The notes under the pieces: generated by a model
Told to the model about the DNA's origin: nothing
The model's database searches: none
The model's input: only the letters and a program-made list of their open reading frames with translations
Assembly (NCBI GenBank): GCA_025716855.1
Contig: JAIXMQ010000049.1
Coordinates: 1-64,000 of the forward strand
Reading direction: 5' to 3'
Source of the DNA: Pilaira anomala
Taxonomy: Eukaryota; Mucoromycota; Mucoromycetes; Mucorales; Mucoraceae
Length of the DNA: 64,000 nucleotides
Position numbers and translations under genes: made by a program
Shown: piece after piece, positions 32,451 to 45,354 of the stretch
Position numbering within the stretch: position 1 is the stretch's first letter
Layout of the letters: the number at the start of each line of letters is the position of its first letter

Positions 32451-35400
32451 ATGGCCACAAGGTAAAAACAAAAATAAAAAATAACAAGAAAAAAAAAATC
32501 CTTGAAAGGCAAAAGAGAAATAACAATAACTGAATAAGACTTGATCGATTGGTCCTGCTATTAGATACTGGATCGACTACAGCTGTTAGACGTACAGCAG
32601 CACAACAACTCGGTGAAATTCAAAAGCAACATCCTGGCGAGTTATACAATTTATTATCAAGAGTTGTTGTTCACTTAAGAAGTAAAGCTTGGGATACACG
32701 TTGGGCAGCGGGACAAGCACTTGAAGCGATTGCTGCCAATGTACCTGCTTGGGATCCCTCTGATGAGGACGCCATGGATGACCAGGAAGAGCAAGATTTA
32801 CATAAGCTTCAATTCGCTCAATTCGATTTAGCTTCCGTACTTCAACACGGAAAGCTTTTATTAGGTTCTGCTGGAAAAGAGTATGATATTGACTTTTCTG
32901 ATATGACTCCACAGGAGCGTTTAGAACTTCAAAGACGCAATCTTAAAGAACGTTTAGGTCTTGCAAGTCAATTTATGGATGGTATTCTGTCATATATATA
33001 TATTTGTATCTATGTGTAAACAAGCTGTATTTACTTTTTTTAAAATAGTTGACTTGGTAGACGAAATAGATCTAGATACAAAACAAGTTAAGACGCAACA
33101 AAAATCTTCAAAGAGTCCTTCACCTTCACCATCTAGCTCAACGGCACCTACACCTGCTGTTGCTGAAATTAATATGGCAGGTTTGTCAGCTCGTGAACGC
33201 AACATGTTGAAACGAAAATTAAAACTAGAATCTAAAATGAAAGGCAAAAAAGAAAAGTAAACAAGTATAAATGTCAATGAAAAAGAAACCTTTATATTGA
33301 TCGCTCCCCCTCCTTTTATTTTTTTCTTAAATAGAGTTCGTGTTATGGACTTGAAGGGTAAATCAGAATATCCTACACCTAAACCCGTTAAAGTAGAGAG
33401 TAAAGAAGGTAGTATAGAGAAAAAGGTTTATTTTGTAGAACGAAAACCAGTTAACACATACTTTTTAAAAAAGAGTTTGAATTCACTGCACAACCTCAGT
33501 CAAATAAATTTGTTGTAGAAGCCAAAAAACCTGTACCCTCAAATGAAGATAGCTTAGATGAGGTACAACGCGATTGGCCTTTCAAGATGGTGTGCGAGCA
33601 CTTGTGTTTAGATTTATTTGACCCTGCTTGGGAAATTCGGCACGGTGCTGGTATTGGTTTACGTAGTATTTTAAAAGCACATGGTGAAGGCGCTGGCAAA
33701 AGAGGTAGATATATTAAATTGCACATAAATTTGCTGCCCATTCTTAATATTTGTTTTTATCTAGTTGGTAGTAAAGCTAAAAATGAAGAACTTCATAATG
33801 CTTGGTTAGAGGATGTAGCCATTCGATTATTATGTGTATTTGCTTTAGATCGATTTGCAGATTTCGTATCTGATCAAGTAGTTTGTCCAGTTAGAGAAAC
33901 ATGTTCACAGACACTTGGTGTTGTTTTACAGTATATGGAACCAAACTCTGTGAAGAAAGTACACGAGAATTTATTAAAATTGATCAACCAAGATGACGAA
34001 TCATTTGGTGGACGTTCCATTTGGGAAGTAAGACATGCCGGTTTACTTGGATTAAAATATACAGTAGCTGTTCGAAAAGATCTTGTAGAGATGCTTGTGG
34101 AAGGTACAACAGGTGCTGTTATTTTAGGTCTTCGTGATCACGATGACGATGTACGTGCAGTAAGTGCTGCTACCTTATTACCTATCACGGCCGAATTTGT
34201 TCGTATGAGTTCAACTGATCGAGTCAGAGATGTAATTACAACTTTATGGGATTGTCTTGTCGATTTAAAAGATGATTTAACTGCATCTACTGGTGCAGTA
34301 ATGGATTTAATTGCAAAGATGTTCGAACAACCCGGTGTTATGGAGATCGTGCGTGGTGGATGTAGTTTAGGAGAATTAGTGCCTCGATTACACCCATTCT
34401 TTCGACACACAATCACAGGCGTTCGTATGGCTGTTTTAAATACATTATTGACCTTTCTCGAGTGTGGAACATCAGCAGAATGGGTAGATGAACGTGTGTA
34501 TCGTCTTGTATTTCAAAATTTGATTGTAGAAGAGAAACCAGAGATTATTGCTAAAACGTTAGCTGTTTGGAAAGAGTTAACTATCACGGGAAAAGTGGAA
34601 TCTCAATTAGTACTTCAAGGTACTCAAAATTGGCTTGGAAGTTGGTTTGAAATCACAATGACGCCTATTGGACAACCCTTAGATATAGCTTCTTACTTTT
34701 ATAAACCTCCTGGTGCATTTGGTAATGGTGGTACCTTTGCTGCAACTATCTCTGCTGCCGATAAAAACCTTAAAAAGCCCACAGCCAAGAAATCATCAAG
34801 CCATGAAAGTACGATTAATGGTAGTGCTATCCGTGCTGGTACGGATGGTGAAGAAGATCCTGGGCATAATTTGGATGCAGGTATGATTGCCCAAGATTTT
34901 TCTTTAATTACAACAAATCAAGTCATGCGTTGTCGTATTGCCTGTACTACTGCATTGGGTATGGCAATGAGTACTTGGCCTGATGATTCAATGGAGATGT
35001 CCTATCAAGAAGTACTTTTAACATTGTTAACATCCCAGTGGGCGTTAAAACGTCAATTAGGTGCTATGGCTGTAGAAGAATGGGCAAAAGCAGTATTAAA
35101 GACACGTTATAATGCAGATTGTATCAGTCATGCATCACCTGACGCCATATTAGCAACAACTCATAATTTCCCAAAGACATTATCACAAGCCATGATTAAG
35201 AATCTCGAAAATGCAGCTACATATACAACTGGATTTTACTTTGAACTTGTACATGTATTAAAACGTATTCGTGGAGAAAGTCAAAATTTATTAAATGCGT
35301 TCCATACAGAAGCCAAGGTACCTATAGAACATATTCCCACTTTACCCATGCTTGTACCTGGTGAGGCACTTCCTGAGAAGGGCCCCCTATTTACAATTGA

Positions 35401-37329
35401 AACAGCCAAAGAAGTAGTGAAAGAGATGTTTGATAAGTTATTAGAGAAGGTACCTCGTGGTAAAGGAAGGGCAGCATTAATAACGGCTTTGAATGAACGT
35501 CAAAAGCGAGTGATTTCTTCAATTGGATACTTTGAAGAGTTGAAACAAAAGATTGAAATTAATGTATATGCAGCTACTGCAGGTGCTGTAGTAGAATTAG
35601 GTGTATTGCCAACTAAATTGAATCCGATTATTCGTAGTGTAATGAACAGTATTAAGTTTGAAGAAAATTTAGAATTACAACAAAGATCTGCAGCTACTCT
35701 GGCCGATTTGATTGCATTATGTGAAAGATCAAATATCAGAGTGAATCCAAATGATAAGGTAGTTAAAAATTTATGTACTTTCTTATGCTCAGATACGACA
35801 GTTACACCTGTACTTGAAGACAATCAAGTGAAATCTGGTATTTTATCTATTTATAAAGAAGAAGCTGGAAAGAATGCAGCAGCACTCAAAGAAGTAGTGA
35901 CACCTGAACAAAAGGAAGCACAATTAATGAAACGTGGTGCAGAGATTGCTTTACGTGAACTTTGTGATCAATTCGGTGATCGTGTCTTTGAAATTGTACC
36001 TAAGTTAAAAGAATGTATCAGTCAAAAGATTATTCAAGTATTTCCAGAGCCTGCTGATAAGACAATGGGTGTAGAAGATTCTGATAAGTTAATTGCAGCT
36101 GATTTCCAATTAGGCCAAGAAGTGATTGATTCTCTTACAATTTTAACCATGGTTGTACCTTACCTTTCAGAGGGCCTTTGGGAGCAAATGGGAGATATTG
36201 TGCCTTATGTCTGTCGATCGCTTCAGTCTTGTTTTGCAGTGATTCGTAATGTCAGTGCACGCTGTTTAGCAGCCATCGCAAATGTGATTACAACTAAGAC
36301 GATGCAAGTCATTGTGGATAATGTTTTACCTAAATTAAGTAACCCTTTGAACCCATACCATCGTCAAGGTGCTTCAGAGCTTGTCTATCATCTTGTTCAA
36401 TTACTCGATACCAAAATTTTGCCCTATACAATCTTTTTGATTGTGCCTATTTTAGGTCGTATGAGTGATGTGGATGAAGCTGTACGTCTTATATGTACTA
36501 ACTGTTTTGCGTTATTGATTAAACTCGTTCCTTTGGAAGCCGGTATCCCAGACCCTCCAGGTATGTCTGCAGAGATGCTTGCACATCGTGATGAAGAGCG
36601 TAAGTTCTTGGCTCAGTTACTTGATAGTTCCAAGGTCGAAAACTATGAAATTCCAGTTAAGATTAATGCAGAACTCCGAAAGTATCAACAAGAAGGTGTC
36701 AATTGGTTGGCTTTCCTTAATAAATTTCATTTACATGGTATTCTTTGTGATGGTAAGTTACATAATCAGTATATATGTATATTTAATGAGTTACTAATTT
36801 TTTTTTCTTAAAAAAAAAAAGATATGGGCCTTGGTAAAACATTACAATCTATTTGTATTCTTGCTGGCGATCATTATTTACGAGCACAAAAGTATGAAGA
36901 AACAAAGTCACCTGAATGGGCACCAAGTCCTTCCTTAGTTATTTGTCCACCTACTTTAACAGGTCATTGGTATCATGAAATATTGAACTATTGTGATAAT
37001 CTTAAACCTTTATTATATACTGGTGGTCCAGCAGAAAGAAAAAGGTACACATTATTTTTCTAACAATCATATATGCCACATTATATTAACATAGGAATCT
37101 AGGCTCCGAGCTTCGCTTCGTAAATACGATGTTATTATTATGTCTTATGATATTATCCGTAATGATATCGAAGAGCTTTCTTCAATTACATGGAATTATT
37201 GTATTCTTGATGAAGGTCATATTATCAAGAACGGAAAAACAAAGATTACAAAAGCAATTAAGACCGTTAAATCCAATCATCGTTTAATTCTGTCTGGTAC
37301 ACCTATTCAGGTAAAATATCTTTACAGCC

Positions 37330-37368
<39 letters not shown>

Positions 37369-38787
37369 ACTAACTATTTCATCCTAGAATAACGTATTAG
37401 AATTATGGTCATTATTTGACTTTTTAATGCCAGGTTTCTTAGGCTCAGAAAAGATATTCAATGAAAGATTTGGTAAACCTATCTTGTCGAGTAGAGATAG
37501 CAAGAGTTCTTCTAAGGAACAAGAAGCAGGCGCACTTGCACTAGAAGCTTTGCATAAGCAAGTGTTGCCTTTCTTATTGCGTCGTTTGAAAGAAGATGTG
37601 TTACATGATCTTCCACCCAAGATTATTCAAGATTATTACTGTGAACTCAGTGACTTGCAGGTAATAACAAAACGATTGATCAATGATATTTATAGTTTTT
37701 TTTTTCTAATCTTTTTGTATACTAGAAATCATTGTATGACGAATTTGCTAAATCACAAGCTAAAACTTCAGTAGAACAAGATCTTGGCTCAAAGGCACTT
37801 GTAGCTGCACCTGAAAAGAGCAACAAGGGAGCAACACATATATTTCAAGCATTACAGTACCTTAGAAGATTATGTAACCATCCTTTACTCGTTGTTAGTG
37901 ATAAGTATCCCAACTATCAAAAAGTCAATAACTTTTTACAAAAGACAAATACATCTATACATGATCTTCAAAATGCACCAAAATTATTAGCTTTAAAGTA
38001 CAGTATAAAACAAATAATGATGATTATGTATTTTAATCCCCCCCCCCTTTTTTTTTTATTCAATAGACAATTGTTAGTGGAATGTGGTATTGGCGTTACA
38101 ACCACTGAATCTGATTCTGATCCAGCAGCTATGGCAGTTGGAGCAGTGAGTCAACATCGAGCATTAATTTTCTGTCAATTAAAGCCCATGCTGGATATTA
38201 TAGAAACCGATTTGTTTAAAAAAGAGATGCCAACTGTAAGTTATTTGCGTATGGATGGATCAGTGGACTCAAGTAAACGTCATGAGATGGTACAAAAATT
38301 CAATGCAGATCCCTCAATTGATGTATTACTTTTAACAACACATGTTGGTGGTCTTGGGTTAAATTTAACAGGAGCAGACACAGTTATCTTTGTAGAACAC
38401 GATTGGAACCCAATGAAAGATCTTCAAGCAATGGATAGAGCACATCGTATTGGACAAAAGAAGGTAGTAAACGTATATAGATTAATTACAAGAGGCACAT
38501 TAGAAGAGAAGATTATGGGTCTTCAAAAATTCAAGCTGAATATTGCAAATTCTATTGTAAATCAACAAAACTCCGGTTTACAGAGTATGGATACAGATCA
38601 AATCTTAGATCTGTTTAATGTCAGTAAAGATGGTGCAGATAGTAAAAAGAAGCCGAAATCAGATAATGCAGGAACTGAAGGATTGGGCCCTGCTAAAGCT
38701 GTATTGGAAAATCTCGAGACGTTATGGGACGAAAAGGACTATGAAGAAGAATATAACATTGATAGCTTCATTAGTAGTTTAAATTAG
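32451..38787 (+). CDS. MOT1: MOT1/BTAF1 TATA-binding-protein-associated Swi2/Snf2 ATPase
   Basis: About eleven exons give roughly 1,880 residues. Exon 1 is only 11 nt (32451-32461, ATGGCCACAAG); joined to 32539 it yields MATRLDRLVLLLDTG, matching the family N-terminus. HEAT repeats that grip TBP fill the first about 1,200 residues (large exon about 33764-36750). The Snf2 ATPase follows: DDMGLGKTLQ (P-loop, across the intron before 36822), DEGHIIKNG (37209), LILSGTPIQNNV. The C-terminal helicase lobe has LLTTHVGGLGLNLTGADT and AMDRAHRIGQKK. The enzyme removes TBP from DNA using ATP and sets genome-wide TBP distribution. The intron between the ATPase exons includes a 34-nt A run (about 37330-37364). 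The exon joins near 33427-33499 are the least certain. Confidence 0.93.
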
Positions 38788-39143
38788 ATTGTTTTTATTA
38801 CATATAAAATATTTGAAAATATAAGCAAGTAACTACATATGTCAGTCTACTTCTTTGCATCTTTTTTGAACTTTTTTGCGTTTAGAATTAGTTTCACTTC
38901 AATTTAATACAAATGTAGTTCTTGATTTTAAAGTGAAGGCAATCGAAATTATAAACTAAGCTACAGTATTCATTGTAAATATTCATGCCAAACAATAACT
39001 AAGTCTTAAATGTTTTATCCTAAATATATCAGCTTGGACTTCAAATGGCCATGCGCTTTATATGTACATACTAAAAAATATTTATGTTTGATTTCAACGT
39101 ATAAAAAAGTTACACATTTTTCTTTTGTATCTTTCCATGTATT

Positions 39144-39209
<66 letters not shown>

Positions 39210-40993
39210 AGTTTGGCACAAGAAAGGATAGGAATAGAAAATCACAAGTACTTAATACTAATTGGACTTTGCCGGATTATGGTTGGTCCATGCGTTTTTC
39301 ACGCGAGTTAACTAAATTTTTTATATTGGATATCAAAGAAACGTTTATTATACTCTCGATAGGTGATATCAGATACTATTTTTAAAAAAAAGCCCCCATA
39401 AATTGATAGTTATATTAAATAAAAATCCATCTTTTTATTCATTACTCCTTCTTCTGATGTAATAGCAGTAGCATTTAGTTAATACAAAAGTCGATCCCTT
39501 ACCAAATGATACAAAATACTTTCTATTTTTGTCAAAAAGATATCAACAACCGGAAAATGATAGATAATCTTGGAAAGGGTATGTTGTTCCTTATGTGTGG
39601 ATCATCTGATAAATTAAATACCTATGGGAATATTATCAACTTTACCTAACACAAATATGGGCTAATATGTGGTATTTATTTTAAGACCATTTGAATTGAC
39701 AGTGTATCCAATAATCTGTCAAATCAAGACATGATTTTGTCATAATATTGGAACTTGTTTCTTTTTTCTTTTTTTTTTACAGCGAGTGGACTCAAAAGGC
39801 AGTTATCTATTACGAGGCTTATAAGCTTTAACGGAAAGACTTTCTGAATGGAAAATCATGCTATTGAGAACAAAACAAACATATCATTTATACAAGATAG
39901 AACTAATTAGAAATTAAACGATTCACTTGATTTAGTGTTTCCGAAAAAAAAAAGGCACTTTTGTTTTTGCTACGGCCTTGTGCTCTCACGGTATGTATTT
40001 TAATTCTCTGACTCATGATGCTATCTAATGTATAAATTTTGATCTGATGGTAAAACTTTGAGTAATAATACCTACTTTTTTTTTGTTTTTTAATTTAAAC
40101 TTTAAGGTTATGCTGTACACACATGTCCCTTGGCAAGAGCAGAACTGCGGCTAATGCAAACGAATTCCCGGTAAAGTTCAATTTTTTTTTTTTTTTTATC
40201 ATGCCGATTACTATAGCTTTGTGAGTGTCAATATACATTGATTCTTTTAAATCGTCTTGTATAAAAATTAGAGATTTCTACTTAAAGAGAAATACAGTCT
40301 TTACAAGTGGTATTCAATTGTTGAATTACACTTTTTCATTGGAATAATTCAATATCAAACTTAGTGTGACATCAATCGTTGCAATAGCTGTGTATGTATA
40401 CCCCAAATGTTTTTTTTTCACTATATCCTATATTAAGCTATAAAGCAATACGCCATATCATTGATAGAGAGAGGGCCCTTAATTCTCTAATATATAAATC
40501 ATTGGAACACGTAACGAACTTCCTAACATAGAAATTTCTGCTCACAATATGCCAATCTTTCTTATTTCAAAAAAAAAAAAAAACTTCCGCTTGTTCTATC
40601 AAAAAAAAAGAAAAGCTTGTTATATAGAGTATTGAATATAGAGTGTGTCCAGATATATATGAAAAGCTAAAAGTTCGGAACAATGTCGTGATTCTGATTA
40701 TTTTCCCGACGTCAAAAACATAACTTTCCTTTTTTGACGTCACATTTGTTATTGCATCTAAAGTGAAATATCTAAAACCGCAGTAGTGATAAAAAGAGTA
40801 TGTTATATGTGGCAAGTTAATTAACCTTCTTTTTTGGTTATTTATAACCTTTTTTTTTCTCTCCTTTCATCAAAAAAAAAAAAAAAAAGTACTTTTTTTT
40901 TTAAAAGAGAAGAAATTCATTTTTTTTTATTTTTTTTTTTAATATAAATATACTAGTTGTTGGAAAAGCAAAAGGAAAAAAAATAGGATAACA
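38788..40993. other. Intergenic with long T/A tract and CRE-like sites
   Basis: About 2.2 kb. It contains T14 followed by about 46 A (39146-39206) and other homopolymers. A 47-codon ORF near 39507-39650 is not recognisable. TGACGTCA-type sites are at 40707-40742. Confidence 0.5.
40707..40742. promoter_or_regulatory. Pair of inverted CRE-like sites
   Basis: GACGTCAAAAA at 40708 and TTTTTTGACGTCA ending at 40742 form an inverted pair; the right site is a perfect TGACGTCA palindrome. They lie about 250 bp upstream of the start at 40994. TGACGTCA is the binding site of ATF/CREB-type bZIP factors. Function here is inferred. Confidence 0.4.
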
Positions 40994-41320
40994 ATGTCAA
41001 ATTATATCCAGTCAATCTCATATGCAAAATTAGCAAAATATGATCAAACACGTATTGATTTACCTATTCGTAAATACGTATTGATCATTAATTTACTACG
41101 CGAAGAAGAACAAAAAGAAAAGCAATCAAATGAAGATGAAGATATGATGTTATTAGAACAGAACTGGTTTGAGTCTTGTCTAAATGAATTGGATAAAGAA
41201 GAAGAACAAGAGGAGTTATCTGTACAGCAAAGTCAATTGACAAAACCTAATCTTCATTTAAAAGCTTTTTACAACTTTCAAAATGGTAAAGGCTTTCTTT
41301 TCTGCACTTCAAGCTTGTAA
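40994..41320 (+). CDS. Short protein with SERTA-like motif
   Basis: An ORF of 108 residues. Residues 9-38 (SYAKLAKYDQTRIDLP then RKYVLIINLLREEEQ) resemble a SERTA domain, in which a Leu-rich helix is followed by R..VLI.NTLR. An acidic region with WFESCLNELDKEEE follows. SERTA proteins in animals are transcription and cell-cycle cofactors. The end is uncertain: GTAAAG after codon 98 could be a donor, so the last about 10 residues may be intronic read-through. It faces the minus-strand LEA2-like gene, whose stop is 148 bp away. Confidence 0.5.
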   Translation: MSNYIQSISYAKLAKYDQTRIDLPIRKYVLIINLLREEEQKEKQSNEDEDMMLLEQNWFESCLNELDKEEEQEELSVQQSQLTKPNLHLKAFYNFQNGKGFLFCTSSL

Positions 41321-41467
41321 ATTTCATTCTTCTTCTTCTTTCTTAAAAAAAAAATCTCTCTATCTCTGTCTGTTCATTTATAAATATATATATATTCTTT
41401 TTAAAAAAAAAAAATTAAATAAAAAAAGCCTTCATTTTTCCCTTCTCTTTTTTTAATGCAAGATAAT

Positions 41468-42464
41468 TTATTTAATTGGACAGAGAATTCCTCCTGTATA
41501 TGGTGTAGCAGTGACTAACGGAGTCCAAAGAACACCATAAATATGAATATACACCTAATACAAAAAAAAAAAAACGTTAGTTTAACATTTTCAATCGATA
41601 ATAATATATTACCTTTAATAAAACTTTTAAAGCCGGTCTTTGTTTGTCTGTTGTCTTTAAAGGACCACACGCATTATACAAGTTTTGAAAAGTAGGATCT
41701 GTATTATCAGGAGCTTGGTAGTTTACATTAAAGGTTAGACTGATAGGTGAGATCGTGCCCGGTTGTAAAACCATACTAGAAACAGAAGCCCAAGCAAATT
41801 TTGATAAGGTTAAACTATCTAGCAAGACAAAGTCTAAACTACGAAGATGTGTTGGAATCCAATTATCTCTATTATCTAATGTGACATTCATTTGCCAAGT
41901 ACCTCTTAATGATGGTCTAGATGGTATCACCCTATTATCTTGCCCCGATAGAGGTACCCTTTCTCCTGCCCACCAATCTGGTGGTTCTCCATTGACTGAT
42001 GTAACCCCTCCACCTCCCATATAGATTCGAGGTGTACGAGGCCAACAAAGGAAAGATGTGATTGCTCCCACAACAAATAGAAAGAATATACAAAATACAA
42101 CCATTCTGGATGTTGTGTTCTTTCGATAATTGTTTCGACTTTTATCATGATTTGTGGTACTGGTCATGGATTTTGCCCCACCAGTTGCTACTGTTATGAT
42201 GGCTGGTGTTGGTGCTGGTGCTGGTGGTGCTGGTGCTGCAGCAACAGGGCGATGATTATGATGTTGTATTGGTTTCTTTTTCTTGTTGGTTTCATACTTT
42301 TTAGGTTCTTCTTTATGATCATGATCATGTCCTGAACAGTGACTACATAAAGATTCTTCTGATAGACTACGACAACTGTTTCTACTTGAACAACTCGAGC
42401 AAACTAGACTACTTTTATTGTCATGAGTACTTCCTGCTTCATGAACAATTGGAGGTGGAGTCAT
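41468..42464 (-). CDS. Single-pass membrane protein with LEA2-like extracytoplasmic domain
   Basis: Two exons (41613-42464 and 41468-41554) give 312 residues. The N-terminal cytosolic part is Ser/Cys/His-rich (CSSCSSRNSCRS, HCSGHDHDHKEE) with an Ala-Pro run. One transmembrane helix (MVVFCIFFLFVVGAITSFL) is near residue 150. The outside domain has beta-strand patterns such as TWQMNVTLDNRDNWIPTHL and LTFNVNYQAPD, resembling LEA2/NDR1-type proteins. The function is unknown. I start at 42464 rather than an in-frame ATG at 42572, because the extra residues are a Phe/Leu run from A-rich 5' UTR. Confidence 0.7.
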
Positions 42465-43659
42465 GATAAACAAAAGAATAAAAAAAAAAAAGGATTTTAA
42501 AAAAAATAAAATAAAGGAAAGAGAGAAAATAGGAAACAAGAAAATTATAAACAATAAAGTTATTCGATGCATTACGATACATTGGCATACATTTGTTTTC
42601 CCCTATAATAATAATGTTCTTTAAATACAGCTTAAAATAAACATACAGTAAGTGATGATAATATAGGGATGTTTTATCTTTTTATTTATTTTTTATAGTA
42701 AATATAAAAAAAAAGGGCTTTTTGACACCACTTTTTTTTTTAATTATTACTCACACATACTTATTTTGAAGCTACAGAACAGAACTCAATGAACATAGTT
42801 ATTCTCAGTAACTACTGATTCTTTCTTATTGCAAATCAAATTCTTGTATTTATAGTTAGGACTTAGTGTGCCAAATTCCACCAGACTAAAATATTCCAAA
42901 CACTCAAAAGAAGCAATTTCAGGTTACAATTGCTCCTCTCTACCCTTCCTGGCATTTCTGGGAATGCTTCAGGTACCTATAGCACAGATACTCACTATGA
43001 AACTTACACCTTGTGGCTGTAGCTATAAATCAGAGCTCTATAAATATAACTTTTTCTCATCTTTTTACTGTGGGTCGCTAACTACCCGTGCATTTATTTG
43101 TATGGAAGGAATTAATAACGAAAGTAACAAAGACAAAGTCAGACTTGAATAGCTAGGGTGGTCTCAAATGAATAATAGGTATTTTGATTTAATTTTTTTT
43201 TTTTTCAATTAACCATGTAAATTGACCTTATATCAAGTATATCTATAAACACTTTCATGTTTCCAACTAACAAAAAAAAAAAGTTTCTTCTATATAATAA
43301 ATAAGATAAAGCTAAACAAATGATATCCCACAGACGGTAACATTTTTTTTTTAAAAAAAAAAATAAAAAGTGAAAAAAAAAGAAGAATGTTTTACATATT
43401 CTAAAAAAGAAAGATAAATTAAAGCATGTACGGTTAAATCCGCAAATCCAAATCTTTTGAATTAAAGATGTTACAGGAAACCAATTTTTTGTTAGCCCAA
43501 ATCTAGAACAATAAATTAAAATGAAAATATAATGAGTGTAACCTTTTTTTTTAAAAATCAAGTTTCGGTTCTTTTTTTAACTTACAACCCTTACAACATC
43601 AGCCTCTATTTATCTCTCATGATTAGGCGCGTATTGTGTAAATATTCCCCTTTTTTTCG

Positions 43660-43691
<32 letters not shown>

Positions 43692-43994
43692 GAAAGAGAT
43701 GTTTTATATGCTATAAACTGTTTTTAAATTATAATGAAAAAAGGTAAATAATTTTGAATAACTCACCTATTGAGGTTAGTAATAAACCATTCATTTGGGT
43801 GTAATCTATAAATACACGTTTTTGCAGATCGAGTACCTTTTATAGAGAGAGTTACACACTTTCCTCTCTTTCTTCCCCTAACCCTCAACTCCCCCAACCC
43901 CCCCTCCTAAATAAAATAATATATTTTTTTATTTTTTCCCTTTCTTTCTTTCTTTCTTTCTCATCATCTCTCTCTCTTTTTTTTTTTTTTCTGA
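42465..43994. other. Intergenic; contains one unexplained ORF
   Basis: AT-rich spacer between divergent genes. A 94-codon plus-strand ORF (42868-43152) has Cys and ordinary composition but no family I recognise and no splice context. A/T runs occur at 43200, 43345 and 43664-43691. A CTTT repeat and a pyrimidine-rich stretch precede the CHS7 start. Confidence 0.4.
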
Positions 43995-45235
43995 ATGGTT
44001 GACATTGTGTATAAATTTGAGGCCTTTAGTTTTACTGGTATTTGTCAAACGATCGCTTTACCACTATGTCCTTTAATAGGACAAGCAAATGGTATTGAGC
44101 CCGTTTGTTATGCTCGTAATATTGATATTGGTGGTAATCTAATCTTTCAGCCTGGTAAGATGAAATATGAGAATTTCCTCTCTCACTCCTTTTTTACTAA
44201 ATAATTTTTTTTTATATAGCTACACTGGTGATTGATATTGTTGCTATAGTAATGACAGCAATTATGATTTATCATATTCGATCTAAATATACGGCTGTTG
44301 GTAAATTTTTAATTTTTTTTTTTATATATATATAATCAAAATGTATACTCATATTTTATTACAACAACAAAAGGTCGTAAGGAAATTGTAATGTTCTTTT
44401 ATTTGTATATGATGACTACTTTTCTTGAAATGTTACTTGTAACTGGTATTATACCTACATCATCTCCAGTTTATCCAGTAAGTATAAACTAAAAAATTAA
44501 AAAAAAAAAAAAATAATATAAAATTTTTAAGGGGCTTTTTTACTCTGTTGAATTATTATATATTAAAATATTATTTATTATTTTTTTTCATAGTGGTTTG
44601 CGGCAGTACATGTTGGATTTATGTGTGCAACATTTTGGTGTTTATTATTAAATGGATTTGTTGGATTTCAATTTGCAGAAGATGGTACACCATTATCACT
44701 TTGGTCAATTCGTATTAGTTCCTTCTTGATCTTTATTATTACTGGATTTATTGCGATCGCAACGTTTCAACAAATTGGACCATTTAGTTATTCTTCTCCC
44801 GGTGCATTATGGGCATTTTACTTTATTATTAATGGAATTGCTTTCATTGTTTATGTGATTTCACAAATGATTTTAGTTGTAAATACATTAGATGATCGTT
44901 GGCCATTAGGTGATATCTTGTTTGGTACTGCCTTTTTCATTGTAGGTCAAGTTATTCTTTATATCTTTTCTGTAACGATTTGTGATCAAGTGAAACATTA
45001 TGTAGATGGTTTATTCTTTGGTACCATCTGTACTTTATTAGCTGTCATGATGGTTTACAAGTATTGGGATTCTATCACAAAAGAAGATCTCGAATTCTCG
45101 GTTGGTTCAAAACAAAATGTTTGGGAAGTGAAAGAGTTATTAGGTGATGATGAATTATCTCAAAGCTATGGTGGAACTCAATATACTTCTCCTCCTCCTC
45201 ATCATCAACAACAACAACAACAATACCCATATTAA
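43995..45235 (+). CDS. CHS7: Chitin synthase export chaperone Chs7
   Basis: Four exons (43995-44154, 44220-44300, 44374-44477, 44594-45235) give 328 residues. The start [20 protein letters not shown] with CPLIGQ, and the seven or so hydrophobic helices with [14 protein letters not shown] and [11 protein letters not shown], are characteristic of Chs7. The protein sits in the ER and is needed for chitin synthase (Chs3-type) to leave the ER. The C-terminus ends in a Gln-rich, Pro/His tail ([11 protein letters not shown]) facing the cytosol. A pyrimidine-rich tract directly precedes the ATG. Confidence 0.92.
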
Positions 45236-45354
45236 GTCGGAGATAAACGTATAATATTATATATTTTTACACAAACAAAAAAGAGAGATTACACGCATCC
45301 TTTTCTTTTTTTTTTATATCTTTTTTTTTTTTATATACATACATACACACACAC

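Noticed and set aside
42868..43152. 94-codon ORF in the LEA2-like/CHS7 spacer
   Set aside because: No recognisable domain, no splice or promoter context; kept only as a note in the intergenic entry.
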